Source of the DNA: Actinomyces sp. | Lineage (GTDB): Bacteria > Actinomycetota > Actinomycetes > Actinomycetales > Actinomycetaceae | Assembly (NCBI GenBank): GCA_018375675.1 | Contig: JAHACW010000001.1 | Location: 1 to 64,000, forward strand | Length of the DNA: 64,000 nucleotides | Direction: 5' to 3' | Shown here: positions 43,922 to 52,181 of the stretch, in pieces | Layout of the letters: each line of letters opens with the position of its first letter | Position numbering within the stretch: the stretch's first letter is position 1 | Translations under genes and position numbers: made by a program | The notes under the pieces: model-generated | Databases searched by the model: none | Told to the model about the DNA's origin: nothing | What the model saw: only the letters and a program-made list of their open reading frames with translations

Positions 43922-45391
43922 CTACTCATGCAGGTGGGGGCCGGTATGCGGGCCCTCGCCCGTGCCCCCGTCACCAAGGACTCCACGCGACGCGCGGCGC
44001 AGCAGGAAATGGCGGTTCGCGAAGGCCGCGCCCACGATGAATGCGATCCAAATCAGCGAATAGACGAGGCCGGGGCGAGTATCGTCCCACATCGCCAGGA
44101 TGATGCCCATGCAGCCCATGAACGCCAGGACGATCCAGGCGCTGATCGCGCCGCCGGGGGCCTTGAACTGTGAGGCCGCGTGCAGCTGCGGGCGCTTACG
44201 CAGGTACACCAGGTAGGACACGACGATGACGACCCACACGCCCATGAACAGCGTGGCCGACACGGAGGTCACCAGCGTGAAGGCCTCGGAAATCGAGCCG
44301 CCCATCCCCATGATGACGATGCCCGACAGGAGGCACACGCAGGACAGGAACAGGGCGTTGAGGGGAACGTGGTGCTTGGAGAGGCGGGCGAAGATGCCCG
44401 GTGCCTGCTCCTGACGGGCCAGGCCGTAGAGCATGCGCGACGTGGAGTAGATGCCCGAGTTCGCGCTCGAGGCGGCCGAGGAGAGGACCACCAGGTTGAC
44501 GATCGTCGCCGCGGCACCCAGGCCGGTCAGCGAGAACATCGTGACGAAGGGCGACTTCTCCGGGCTCACCTGATCCCAGGGGGTCACCATCATGATGGCC
44601 GCGAGCGCCGCCACGTAGAAGAGCATGATGCGCACAGGGATGGAGTTGACGGCCTTGGGCAGGGTGTTGTCCGGGTCGTCGGTCTCGGCGACGGTCGTGC
44701 CGACCATCTCGATGCCGATAAAAGCGAAGAGGGCGATCTGGAAGCCACCGAGGAAACCGGTGAATCCGGTCGGGAAGAAGCCGCCATGGCTCCACAGGTT
44801 CGAGACCGCGGCCACGGTTCCCTCCTCGTCAACCGTGCCCATGGCGACCATGCCGAAACCGACGATGACCAGGGCAACGATCGCGACGATCTTGACGAGC
44901 GCGAACCAGAACTCCGTTTCGCCGAAGGCCTTCACCGTCATCGCGTTGAGGGCGAAGAGCAGCAGAGTTGTCGCACCGATGGGGATCCACGCGGGCAGGT
45001 CCGGCCACCAGAAGTGCGTGTATCCGGTGATCGCGATCATGTCGGCGACGCCCGTGACCACCCAGCACGCCCAGTACGTCCAGCCCGTCACGAACCCGGC
45101 CCACGGGCCGATAAGGTCGCGGGCGATGTCCGCGAAGGTCGCGTACTTGTGGTCGGAGAGCAGCAGCTCACCGAGGGTGCGCATGAACAGGAAGAGGACC
45201 GCGCCGATGATCATGTAGACCAGCAGGATCGAGGGGCCCGCGACGGAGATCGTCTTACCCGATCCCATGAACAGGCCCGTACCGATCGCGCCACCGATGG
45301 CGATCAGCTGGATGTGGCGGTTTTTCAGCGTTCGCTGGAGCTTTTCGCCACCCTGATGGGGCTCACCGTGTTCAACGTTCTCGACTGTCAT
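43922..45391 (-). CDS. APC-family amino acid permease (CycA-like)
   Basis: This 489-aa permease has twelve TM segments. The N-terminal IQLIAIGGAIGTGLFMGSGK and the GIEMVGTTVAETDDP loop are classic for the amino acid transporter (AAT) group. The closest relatives from memory are the D-serine/D-alanine/glycine proton symporters (CycA). It is monocistronic, with a strong GGAAGGAAC ribosome site before ATG 45391; the longer frame lacks one. The substrate is inferred only. The motif copy at 44063-44071 is close to its 3' end. Confidence 0.85.
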   Translation of the reverse strand: MTVENVEHGEPHQGGEKLQRTLKNRHIQLIAIGGAIGTGLFMGSGKTISVAGPSILLVYMIIGAVLFLFMRTLGELLLSDHKYATFADIARDLIGPWAGFVTGWTYWACWVVTGVADMIAITGYTHFWWPDLPAWIPIGATTLLLFALNAMTVKAFGETEFWFALVKIVAIVALVIVGFGMVAMGTVDEEGTVAAVSNLWSHGGFFPTGFTGFLGGFQIALFAFIGIEMVGTTVAETDDPDNTLPKAVNSIPVRIMLFYVAALAAIMMVTPWDQVSPEKSPFVTMFSLTGLGAAATIVNLVVLSSAASSANSGIYSTSRMLYGLARQEQAPGIFARLSKHHVPLNALFLSCVCLLSGIVIMGMGGSISEAFTLVTSVSATLFMGVWVVIVVSYLVYLRKRPQLHAASQFKAPGGAISAWIVLAFMGCMGIILAMWDDTRPGLVYSLIWIAFIVGAAFANRHFLLRRASRGVLGDGGTGEGPHTGPHLHE

Positions 45392-45552
45392 CGTTGTTCC
45401 TTCCGCCAGCTCCCCTCCCGGGGGCGCTTTTGCGCGGCCTTTGCGCACTCTCGCGACGCGCTTGACTATCCAACGCTACCGCACAGGTAGGCCCATGACC
45501 GAATCCAGAGCTACACATGGCAGAGCAAGCCCATTCAAGTTAGGTTTGCCTT

Positions 45553-46032
45553 ATGACGCAGAATCCAACGCCTTCGACGGGCGAGACCGCCACCCCCTCA
45601 ACTGATGAGGCCTCGTACCCCCTGATCTCCGTGGCCACCGTTCCCACCGAGCGGGCCGCGCGCTACGGCAAGCAGCTTGTGAGCCACATGGGCCACAAGA
45701 TCACGGGCTCGTGGGACGAGGAGGCGGGCAACGGATACCTGCTGTTCGACCGCGAGGGTCCGGTTCTGGGGCGTTTCGACGTGATCGCGTCGGCGTCTGA
45801 TCTGCGGCTCGAGCTGCGCACGGAGCCCGAGCGCGCCGATCGCCTCGAATTCATCGTCGGCATCCACCTGGCGCGCTTCGGCGCGCGCGACAGCCTCGCC
45901 ATTTCGTGGGAGCGCACCGACGGCAGCGAAGGTTCGACGCAGGGCCCCCTCACCCCCGAAGAGGTCGAGGCGCACGCCCGCGCCAAGAAGGCGGCACGCG
46001 AGGCGGCGCAAGAGGCCGGACACGCGGAGTAG
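45553..46032 (+). CDS. DUF2218 domain protein
   Basis: This 159-aa cytoplasmic protein has the DUF2218 pattern PTERAARYGKQLVSHMGHK, then GNGYLLFDREG and RLEFIVGIHLARFGARD. The family is often found near iron/siderophore genes; its function is unknown. The bases before the start, ttaggtttgcct (45540-45551), match the first half of an IdeR/DtxR iron box well and the second half poorly. There is no Shine-Dalgarno sequence, so the message may be leaderless. Confidence 0.75.
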   Translation: MTQNPTPSTGETATPSTDEASYPLISVATVPTERAARYGKQLVSHMGHKITGSWDEEAGNGYLLFDREGPVLGRFDVIASASDLRLELRTEPERADRLEFIVGIHLARFGARDSLAISWERTDGSEGSTQGPLTPEEVEAHARAKKAAREAAQEAGHAE

Positions 46033-46132
46033 GCCCGGCGGCCCCATCAGTTCCGCACGCGAATCTGTCGCGACAACACCTGACAGCACCCAAGTAACCT
46101 CCGTCGAAACGCATACCCACTCGCAGCGCACA

Positions 46133-46217
46133 AAGATTCAACCAGATCGGGAAGATTCCACCCGATCAGAAGGGGTTGATTCTTCCCGATCGGGTGTAAC
46201 ACCCCATCGGTAACAAG
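46133..46217 (-). repeat. GGTTGAATCTTCCC-type modular repeat, inverted copy
   Basis: The reverse complement matches 14752-14836 with few changes, including the flanking cttgttaccg. The two loci are both gene-free. Confidence 0.85.
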
Positions 46218-46301
46218 CTAGAACGCGGCCAGCGTCCAGCGGCTCATTGCTAACGATCCACACCCTACGCCCCGCCATCGTCCGCGCAGCAACTCCTACA
46301 C

Positions 46302-46394
46302 CCGGCACTGCACCCGTTACGGGACGCTGCACCTCTTACGGGACGCTGCACCCGATCAGAACGGGTGCACCGCCTACGGATCGGGTGCACCACC
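46302..46394 (+). repeat. Tandem GCTGCACC-type modular repeat
   Basis: Units with a core gctgcacc/actgcacc are joined by cgttacggga, tcttacggga and cgatcagaac linkers, then continue in inverted form as gggtgcaccg. The syntax (short core plus TTAC- or GATC-type linker) parallels the 14.5-kb repeats although the cores differ. Confidence 0.65.
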
Positions 46395-46450
46395 CACATC
46401 CACAAGCACAACCGTGGCGAACGCCCCGACACCACCCTCACAATCACCAA

Positions 46451-46563
46451 TTCCGCATGCAATTCCCTGACAGCCGAACGCACTAGCATCTCAAAAACCG
46501 CGGAATTCCAACATTTCGACTTCAAAAGTTGAAGCACTCACGGGAGAATTGCATGCGAAATGT
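46451..46563 (+). repeat. GCATGCAATTC-ended element, copy 1
   Basis: Inverted ends tccgcatgcaattc and gaattgcatgcgaa bound ~113 AT-richer bases. The interior aligns, in opposite orientation, with the element at 52787-52894 (shared gttggaatt core). No ORF is inside; it looks like a MITE-like or structured-RNA element. Confidence 0.65.
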
Positions 46564-46627
46564 GGAGGACGCGCCCGAGCGGGCACTCAGCATCAGAAAC
46601 GGCACACACAGCACACCGGCACACAAC

Positions 46628-46660
46628 AAACCCCCACAGCCACGAGGCTGCGGGGGTTGT
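46628..46660 (-). terminator. Rho-independent terminator for the SRPBCC gene
   Basis: Read on the minus strand, acaacccccgcagcc pairs with ggctgtgggggttt and runs into TTTGTTGT. It lies about 115 bases past the stop at 46777. Confidence 0.7.
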
Positions 46661-46776
46661 CATTCATCTTGTTTCAGCGCGTAATCCAGGCGCGCTTCCA
46701 CTCGGAAACACCACGGATGCCGCGCTGTATCGAGACGCGCCGACAGCAGCAGACACCGGCACGGAGGCTCAGAAGC

Positions 46777-47256
46777 TCAGCGGCCCTCGAGGTGGTTCTT
46801 CGCGGCCAGCAGGACCTGCTCCCACATGCCGATCGCGTCGTCGTACGCCTGGCGGGCCTCGGCCTCGTCGTCAGAGACCGACGCCAGACCCGATTCCTCC
46901 ACGTGGATGGCGACGCCGCCGCGCTCCTCGGACAGGGAAACCTCGACGCGGGTCGCGTACTCGTCCGGCAGCTCGTCGTCGGCCAGCGGGTACCAGCGGA
47001 AGGCGACGACATCCATCGGATCCTCGTCGGCCTTCTCGATCAGCCAGTCGCCGGCGTCCGGGTCGCTCACGCGATAGATGCCGTCATCCCCGAGCGTCAC
47101 CTCGTGGTCACCCAGCGGGCCGTCGTTGACCCACCAGCCCGGCTCCGACACGAGCGCCCACGCGGCCTCAATGTCGCAGTCCACGACCACGTCGGTCTCG
47201 ACGCGATCCAGGTCGTCCTCAACGTCGGCGTCAGAAGTCATGTCAAAGAAGCTCAT
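46777..47256 (-). CDS. SRPBCC/AHSA1-like protein
   Basis: This 159-aa acidic cytoplasmic protein has the START/SRPBCC-type pattern DVVVDCDIEAAWALVSEPGW with a WYPLADDE strand and a long C-terminal helix (GMWEQVLLAAKNHLEGR). Members bind hydrophobic ligands or act as co-chaperone-like factors; no ligand can be read. The start at 47256 (MSFFDMTSD) was chosen because upstream codons are low-complexity and lie before the promoter gap. Confidence 0.7.
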   Translation of the reverse strand: MSFFDMTSDADVEDDLDRVETDVVVDCDIEAAWALVSEPGWWVNDGPLGDHEVTLGDDGIYRVSDPDAGDWLIEKADEDPMDVVAFRWYPLADDELPDEYATRVEVSLSEERGGVAIHVEESGLASVSDDEAEARQAYDDAIGMWEQVLLAAKNHLEGR

Positions 47257-47490
47257 ACACCAACGGTACCGGGTCGGGCGCTCCCAGGCACGCGAATGGA
47301 CACCGAAACGGGCGCCCATTTCCGCACGTCGGCAGGCACCGGAACAGACAAGGGATCAGACACGCAAGCACGTCGGCGCACACACGCACGAGGCATGGGA
47401 GCGCCGCGTTCCTCGCGCGCATACGACGAGGCCGTGGCCGGCCCCGCGGGAAAGCGAGAGTCGGCCACGGCCTCGGCGTGTCAAAGAGCC
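47257..47490. other. 234-bp intergenic region with a motif-built terminator
   Basis: The left part (47257-47424) is the promoter side of the SRPBCC gene, without a site I recognise. The right part holds the terminator of the DUF2249 gene. Confidence 0.5.
47428..47474 (-). terminator. Terminator after the DUF2249 gene, built from the dispersed motif
   Basis: gaggccgtggccg (47428-47440) pairs perfectly with cggccacggcctc (47462-47474). The left arm is part of an exact motif copy (47425-47433). Confidence 0.7.
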
Positions 47491-48006
47491 TCAGGCGAGA
47501 CGCGTGATGCGGTAGCGCCAATCCACGGGGCCAACCTCGAGGGTCTCCACGCGGTAGTGCTGCTCGGAGTCCTGCAGGTGCGCGAACAGCGGCTCGGGCT
47601 GGTGGGGCGCGCAGATCTGGATGTTCTCGCCGACGGGCAGGTTATCGACCGCGGCGAAGAGGACCGCGTGGCGCACGACGCGGGGGATCGAGTGGATGAC
47701 CAGCTCGTCCGCGCCGGGGCGGTGGATGACGCCGGCGCCGCCAGCGTGGACGTTGCCCGCAGAGGGGGCGCCGTCACCGCAGCCGCAACCGGCGTGCTCG
47801 GCGGGAGCCTCGGCGGCGGCCTGCTCGGCGCGCGCCTTCTTACCCTCGCCACCACAGCCGCAACCGGCGTGCTCGGCGGGAGCCTCGGCGGCGGCCTGCT
47901 CGGCGCGCGCCTTCTTACCCTCGCCACCACAGCCGCAACCGCAGCCGCCGTCCTCGGAAGGGACGGTGTTGGCGTCGACCAGCTTGAACATCTGACGGTC
48001 AGTCAT
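47491..48006 (-). CDS. DUF2249 protein with Cys-rich tandem-repeat linker
   Basis: This 171-aa protein has an N-terminal helix (MTDRQMFKLVDAN) and a linker with three CGCG-type cysteine clusters. Two exact 25-residue repeats (CGCGGEGKKARAEQAAAEAP followed by AEHAG) separate the clusters. A C-terminal ~75-aa DUF2249 domain has SIPRVVRHAVLFAAVDNLPV, ICAPHQPEPL and a final VDWRYRITRLA. DUF2249 proteins are TusA-like and linked to sulfur or nitric-oxide metabolism. The Cys clusters could bind a metal or Fe-S centre. The repeat is 75 bp at DNA level (47791-47940) and may vary in number between strains. Confidence 0.8.
   Translation of the reverse strand: MTDRQMFKLVDANTVPSEDGGCGCGCGGEGKKARAEQAAAEAPAEHAGCGCGGEGKKARAEQAAAEAPAEHAGCGCGDGAPSAGNVHAGGAGVIHRPGADELVIHSIPRVVRHAVLFAAVDNLPVGENIQICAPHQPEPLFAHLQDSEQHYRVETLEVGPVDWRYRITRLA
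47791..47940 (-). repeat. 75-bp tandem repeat, two copies, in the DUF2249 gene
   Basis: Two head-to-tail 75-base units are essentially identical, in frame, and add one Cys cluster plus an Ala/Glu/Lys helix each. High identity at DNA level implies recent expansion. Confidence 0.85.
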
Positions 48007-48088
48007 GTCTTTTCCTTATCCTTCGGCCCGACGGGCCATTTCAGCGAACCTTACCCAGTGTAGGCATGCCTCAGCCGTGCCCGCGCGT

Positions 48089-48544
48089 TCACTTAATGAG
48101 GAACTCGGCCTCGACCTCGACGCTGACGTTGAGGGGCAGAGCGGCGACGCCCACGGCGCTGCGCGCGTGCTGGCTGCCGAAGATCTCGCCGAACAGCTCG
48201 GAAGCGCCGTTGATGACGCCGGCCTGGCCGTAGAAGTCGGGGCGCGAGGACACGAAGCCGACGACCTTCACGACGCCCGCGAGGTTGTCGATGCCGCCCG
48301 CAACGGAGGCCGCCGCGGCCAGGGCGTTGAGGGCGCACACGCGCGCCGCATCCTTGGCGTCCTCGGGGTCCGCGCCGTCCTCGCCGACCGCGCCGATGCA
48401 CACGGGCTCGCCGTTCACGACGGGGATCTGGCCGGAGGTACGCACGACGCCGCGGTCGATAACGGCCGGCACGTAGGCGGCGACGGGGGTGGCGACGGCG
48501 GGCAGTTCGAGGCCGAGCTCGACGAGCTTCTCGGAGGGGAGCAT
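48089..48544 (-). CDS. RidA-family (YjgF/YER057c) protein
   Basis: This 151-aa protein has family strings RTSGQIPVVNGEPV, ARVCALNALAAAASVAGGI and FGSQHARSAVGVAALPLNV; the Arg in HARSAVG aligns with the catalytic arginine. RidA proteins hydrolyse reactive enamine/imine intermediates from PLP enzymes. It is of the slightly longer TdcF-like subgroup. The start at 48544 has AAAGGA six bases upstream; an in-frame ATG 7 codons earlier does not. Confidence 0.88.
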   Translation of the reverse strand: MLPSEKLVELGLELPAVATPVAAYVPAVIDRGVVRTSGQIPVVNGEPVCIGAVGEDGADPEDAKDAARVCALNALAAAASVAGGIDNLAGVVKVVGFVSSRPDFYGQAGVINGASELFGEIFGSQHARSAVGVAALPLNVSVEVEAEFLIK

Positions 48545-48740
48545 GAGGGGTCCTTTCGTTGTCATCGACGAGGCCAGGGCCTCGTCCTCCGGTTCCAGTT
48601 TAGTTGCGCTGATCCCGGGGGTGGCGAGTGACGGCGTGACCGTGAGATCCCGGCCCAGGCCTCGTCGAGGAGGAGTGAGCGCAGGTATAGGCGTGCGCCC
48701 CGCGTGTCGACAATCACGCGGGGCGCACTAGTGGGAAGCC
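48545..48740. other. 196-bp intergenic region carrying three motif copies
   Basis: It contains a near-perfect hairpin of two inverted motif copies (48567-48586) and a third copy at 48658-48666. Together they form the 3' end of the Cthe_2159-like gene and the promoter side of the RidA gene. Confidence 0.6.
48567..48586. terminator. Inverted motif pair (possible terminator)
   Basis: gacgaggcc and ggcctcgtc stand head to head, two bases apart, immediately upstream of the RidA start on the minus strand. The hairpin may act in the leader of that gene or simply be a paired uptake-like signal. Confidence 0.45.
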
Positions 48741-50642
48741 TCAGCCCTGGGGTGCGGCCGGGGGCTGACCGCCCTGACCCGGACCGCCCGCCGGGGGCTG
48801 GCCACCCTGTCCCGGGCCGCCGGCCGGGGGCTGTCCGCCCATCCCCATGCCGCCCTGGCCGGCGGTCGCCGAGGTCTCGGTGCCGTCGACGCTCACCGTG
48901 TAGGTGGAGCCGTTGGTCATGCCGGAGGTCGAGTAGATGACGTTTCCGAAGGCCTTGGGCGAGGTGTAGGTGCCCAGGACGGAGCCGGAGGAGTCCGTGA
49001 TCGTCACGGTGGATCCGGCGGATCCGGAGGCCGCGGCGGAGATCCAGCCCTGGCCGTCGGTCGTGGTCGGAGTCTCCACCATCTCGCTCGTCGCGAAGGC
49101 GATGACCGTGCCACCCGTGATGCTCATGGCGCCGTTGGAATCCAGGGCGCCGTTCGCGCCGGAGGCCGGGCCGTAAACGGTCGTCGTGCCGCCGCTGATG
49201 GTCAGCGAGCCGTTGGAGTCGAGGCCATCGCCGTTCGCGTTGACGGTCACGGTGCCACCCGTGATGGTGAGCTGCTCGCCGGTGTCCTCCATCGAGCCTC
49301 CGCCGTCAGCCATGCCACCCGGGCCCATCTGCTGGGTGGTCGTGTCGGTGGTGGTCGTGGTGGTGTCGGAGCTGGACTCGGCGACGGCGGCCAGGCCGGC
49401 CTCGACGGTGATCGAGCCCGAGGCGTTGATGCCGTCGTCACTCGAGGTCAGGTCGACCGTGCCGTCGGAGATCGTGATGAGGCCGCCCTCGAGGGCCTCG
49501 TTCGACTGCGTGACGGTCACGGTTGCGCCGTCCAGGACGGCCGCGACCTCGGTGTGCACGCCGTCGTCGCCGGAGGCGGCGGTGATCGTGCCGGAGCTCA
49601 AGCGCAGGGCGCCATTGGAGTGGATGGCGTCATCCCCGGCGTCGATGGTGGTCGTGCCACCGTCGACGATGATGTAGGTCTGAGCCTTGATGCCCTTGGT
49701 CGAGCCCGTGGAGGGCTTGCCGGCCGAGACGCCGCCGCCCGAGGTGATCGACAGGGTGCCGCCGGTGACGATCGCGTCGGTGTACGCGTCGATGCCGTCG
49801 CCGCCCGAGGTCAGGGTGACGGTGCCGTCCACGACGGACACGTAGCCCTTGGTGTCGTCGTTGTCCTGGTCGGACTTGAGGGCGTCACCACCGGAGTTCA
49901 CGGTGACGGTGCCGCCCGCAATCGTCAGGGAGTCCTTGCCGCGCAGGCCGTCATCCGAGGCGGTCGCGTTGATCGTGCCGCTCAGGACGTACAGGTCGTC
50001 CTTGGAGGTGATCGCGTCCGAGGCGCCGGAGGTCACGGTGAGCGTGCCCGACCCGGTGATCGTCAGGTCCATGTCGGCGTAGATGGCCGCGTTCGCGTCC
50101 TCCGTGCCGGTGTAGGTGCCGTCGGTGATCGTCGAGGCGCCCTCGAGAGACAGAACGAGGTCGTCACCGCTGGTCGCCTCGATCGCAGCGCCCGTCGAGG
50201 AGGTGATGGTCGCGTTGTCGAGAATCAGGATCACCCTGTCCTCGGCTCCGGCGGCCACAACGACCTTGCCGGTGAAGGAGCCGCTGAGCTTGTAGACGCC
50301 GGCCTTGGAGATGGTCAGCACGCCATCGCTCACGCTCACGGCGTCGGACGAGGAGGTCGCGGTCGTTCCGCTGAGCGTCACGTCGACGGCGTCCGAGGCC
50401 TTCCAGTCGCTGTCCTCCACGTAGGAGGCCTTCACGTTCGAGGCCAGGGCGTCGGCCGCGGTGGGCGGTGCAGTCGTGTCGCCGTTGGTTCCGGAGGCCG
50501 CGACGGTCGCGGTGGCCGTGGTGGAGCCGGAGCCGGAGGAGGTCACGCCCGAGGAGCTGCAGGCGCCCAGCGCCAGTGTTCCAACGAGGGCGATCGCGCC
50601 GATCGTCCGAGCGGGGGTCCAGATTTTCTGAAGGGCTTTCAT
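48741..50642 (-). CDS. Secreted beta-helix carbohydrate-binding-type lipoprotein (Cthe_2159-like)
   Basis: This 633-aa exported lipoprotein begins with GAIALVGTLALGACSSSG (lipobox C28). The body consists of ~20-residue beta-helical turns such as SLTIAGGTVTVNSGGDALKS and LSSGTITAASGDDGVH, the pattern of the Cthe_2159/DUF4353 carbohydrate-binding family, known to bind acidic polysaccharide. A Thr-rich insertion (SDTTTTTTDTTTQQ) breaks the helix, and the C-terminus is a Gly/Pro/Gln repeat (GGQPPAGGPGQ). It is the last gene of a minus-strand group with VTC and DUF4956 genes. Confidence 0.82.
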   Translation of the reverse strand: MKALQKIWTPARTIGAIALVGTLALGACSSSGVTSSGSGSTTATATVAASGTNGDTTAPPTAADALASNVKASYVEDSDWKASDAVDVTLSGTTATSSSDAVSVSDGVLTISKAGVYKLSGSFTGKVVVAAGAEDRVILILDNATITSSTGAAIEATSGDDLVLSLEGASTITDGTYTGTEDANAAIYADMDLTITGSGTLTVTSGASDAITSKDDLYVLSGTINATASDDGLRGKDSLTIAGGTVTVNSGGDALKSDQDNDDTKGYVSVVDGTVTLTSGGDGIDAYTDAIVTGGTLSITSGGGVSAGKPSTGSTKGIKAQTYIIVDGGTTTIDAGDDAIHSNGALRLSSGTITAASGDDGVHTEVAAVLDGATVTVTQSNEALEGGLITISDGTVDLTSSDDGINASGSITVEAGLAAVAESSSDTTTTTTDTTTQQMGPGGMADGGGSMEDTGEQLTITGGTVTVNANGDGLDSNGSLTISGGTTTVYGPASGANGALDSNGAMSITGGTVIAFATSEMVETPTTTDGQGWISAAASGSAGSTVTITDSSGSVLGTYTSPKAFGNVIYSTSGMTNGSTYTVSVDGTETSATAGQGGMGMGGQPPAGGPGQGGQPPAGGPGQGGQPPAAPQG

Positions 50643-50739
50643 GTGTATGTCTCTTTCGTGCAATTAAAGCTTGTGTTTCTTATGCTCAGCGCTTTCGTTT
50701 CGTGTGCTGTCGAAACCGCGGGCGCCGGTGTTAGGTCTG

Positions 50740-51561
50740 TCAGGCCGCCATCGCGAGGGGCGCGCAGTGCGCGAGCTCGGGGACCTCCACATATTCGTGA
50801 AAGTAACGGTCGAGCGTCCGGTGCCACTTGTTCGCGGGCAGGCGGTGCATGGCGGCCATCGCGGTTCCGTACTTGGAGATCTTCACGGGGCGCACGCCAC
50901 CCTCCCACAGGAGGTGGTCCACCACGGATGGGGTCGCACCCGACTTCGTTTCGATGATGACCAGGTCGGGGCGAGCAACCTCGGTGCCGTCCGTGCGCAG
51001 CGAGCGCCACAACAGGCCCGTGTCCACCGTCGCGCGTCCCACGCCACCGGGCAGAAGCAGGGTGTTGCGCTCGTAGGATCCAGCCAGGACCGGCTCGAGG
51101 GCTGGCACCAGGTGGCCGTATCCCGTCTTCTCGACCTTGCCGGCCACCCACTGGCGGCGCTCACCCGCGAGAGGAGCCCCGGCCTCGTCCCAAGAGATCG
51201 GCATGCGCTTCTTGACGGTCACGCCGCGCGGGCCGCGGGTCTTGACCTCCAGGAACGAGGCCTTGGACGAGAGGTAGGAGCGGGTGCGGACCTTGAAGCG
51301 ACGGCGGCGCTTGAGCGCAGTCAGCAGGTACGAATCCATGTCGGGGGTGTCGTAGTAGGTGGAGGCGTAGCCCTGGGACACCTGGCCGTCGATGTTCAGG
51401 ACCAACACATCCTCAGGGAGGCGGCTCAGAATCGCCGAGGCCGTGGCCGCGTCCAGCGCGTACTTGCGGTCCACTCGGGTCAGCATCGCCGCGCGCTTAT
51501 TCAGTTCGTCGAGGCCGATCGCGTCGAGGTCAGCGAGAATCGAGTTCAGGGTGGCGTTCAT
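50740..51561 (-). CDS. VTC-domain (polyphosphate-polymerase-like) protein
   Basis: This 273-aa protein has the VTC/CYTH-like tunnel fold: RVDRKYALD, then LKRRRRFKVRTRSYL, FLEVKTRGPRGVTVKKR and DLVIIETKSG supply the basic and acidic strands that in yeast Vtc4 bind ATP and polyphosphate. Bacterial versions next to DUF4956 and CotH genes have no confirmed role; polyphosphate synthesis is an inference. WDEAGAPLAG is a linker encoded by a motif copy (51181-51189). Confidence 0.85.
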   Translation of the reverse strand: MNATLNSILADLDAIGLDELNKRAAMLTRVDRKYALDAATASAILSRLPEDVLVLNIDGQVSQGYASTYYDTPDMDSYLLTALKRRRRFKVRTRSYLSSKASFLEVKTRGPRGVTVKKRMPISWDEAGAPLAGERRQWVAGKVEKTGYGHLVPALEPVLAGSYERNTLLLPGGVGRATVDTGLLWRSLRTDGTEVARPDLVIIETKSGATPSVVDHLLWEGGVRPVKISKYGTAMAAMHRLPANKWHRTLDRYFHEYVEVPELAHCAPLAMAA

Positions 51562-51580
51562 GAGTCGTTTCCTTGGTAGT

Positions 51581-51640
51581 GGTCTGCGGGGTGGCGGGTC
51601 AGCGGGTGGGCTGGCGGGTCGACGGGTGGGCTGGCGGGTC
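51581..51640 (+). repeat. 20-bp G-rich tandem repeat between DUF4956 and VTC genes
   Basis: Two full units (51601-51620 and 51621-51640, rrcgggtgggctggcgggtc) and one partial unit lie in the 77-base gap. The plus strand has regularly spaced GGG runs that could fold as a G-quadruplex; on the minus-strand transcript it is C-rich. Confidence 0.7.
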
Positions 51641-52181
51641 AGGCGACCTTCGAGCGAACGTCCACGAGAGTCAGGTCGTTCACGAGGTCGAGCTTCACGA
51701 CGCTGACCGAGGCGACGGACGCTCCGAGGCGCTGCTCGAGGGCGGCCTTCAGCTCGGCGGGATCGGCGATCGCGCGGTCCAACTGGACGGTCTGCGAGGT
51801 GTAGCGGCCGAAGACCAGCTTTGAGTCACCGAAGGCCAGGGCCACGAGGATCAGGGCGATGAGGCCTCCCAGCAGCGGGGTCACCGCCGAGGACATGCCC
51901 GTCAGCAGGCCGAGAGCCAGCGAGGCGAAGTAGTAGGCGATTTCCGTCTGCGAGATCTGATCCGAACGCAGACGGATGATCGAGAGAACACCGAAGAGGC
52001 CGAGGCCAAGGCCCGCGCTCACGGTCGAGTTCGCGAGGATGATCGTGACGGCGAGGACGCCGACATTCACTCCGAGGAACGCTGCGACCAGGTCAGCGCG
52101 GCGGTGCCGTGGGAAGTACAGGCCGAACACGAGGGCGGCCATGGCAACCAGGTCAATGGCGATCAGAATCAGGGCGGTCAT
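51639..52181 (-). CDS. DUF4956 membrane protein
   Basis: This 180-aa protein has four TM segments (MTALILIAIDLVAMAALVFG, VNVGVLAVTIILA, GLGLFGVLSIIRLRS, SAVTPLLGGLIALILVALAF) and a C-terminal cytosolic ferredoxin-like half (~110-180). The IRLRSDQISQTEIAYYF loop is characteristic of DUF4956, always found with VTC-domain genes. It starts at 52181 with a strong AAAGGAG site and heads the three-gene cluster with VTC and the Cthe_2159-like lipoprotein. Confidence 0.88.
   Translation of the reverse strand: MTALILIAIDLVAMAALVFGLYFPRHRRADLVAAFLGVNVGVLAVTIILANSTVSAGLGLGLFGVLSIIRLRSDQISQTEIAYYFASLALGLLTGMSSAVTPLLGGLIALILVALAFGDSKLVFGRYTSQTVQLDRAIADPAELKAALEQRLGASVASVSVVKLDLVNDLTLVDVRSKVA

Larger units (their letters stand above)
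46033..46776. repeat. Repeat-rich intergenic region
   Basis: This 744-base stretch without a gene holds an inverted partner of the 14.75-kb module (46133-46217), a tandem set of GCTGCACC units (46302-46394), a 113-base element with inverted ends (46451-46563) and the terminator of the following minus-strand gene (46628-46660). I see nothing else in 46661-46776. Confidence 0.75.

Noticed and set aside
45540-45558. Possible IdeR/DtxR iron box before the DUF2218 gene.
   Set aside because: Only the first half-site matches well; noted in the gene entry but not listed as a regulatory feature.
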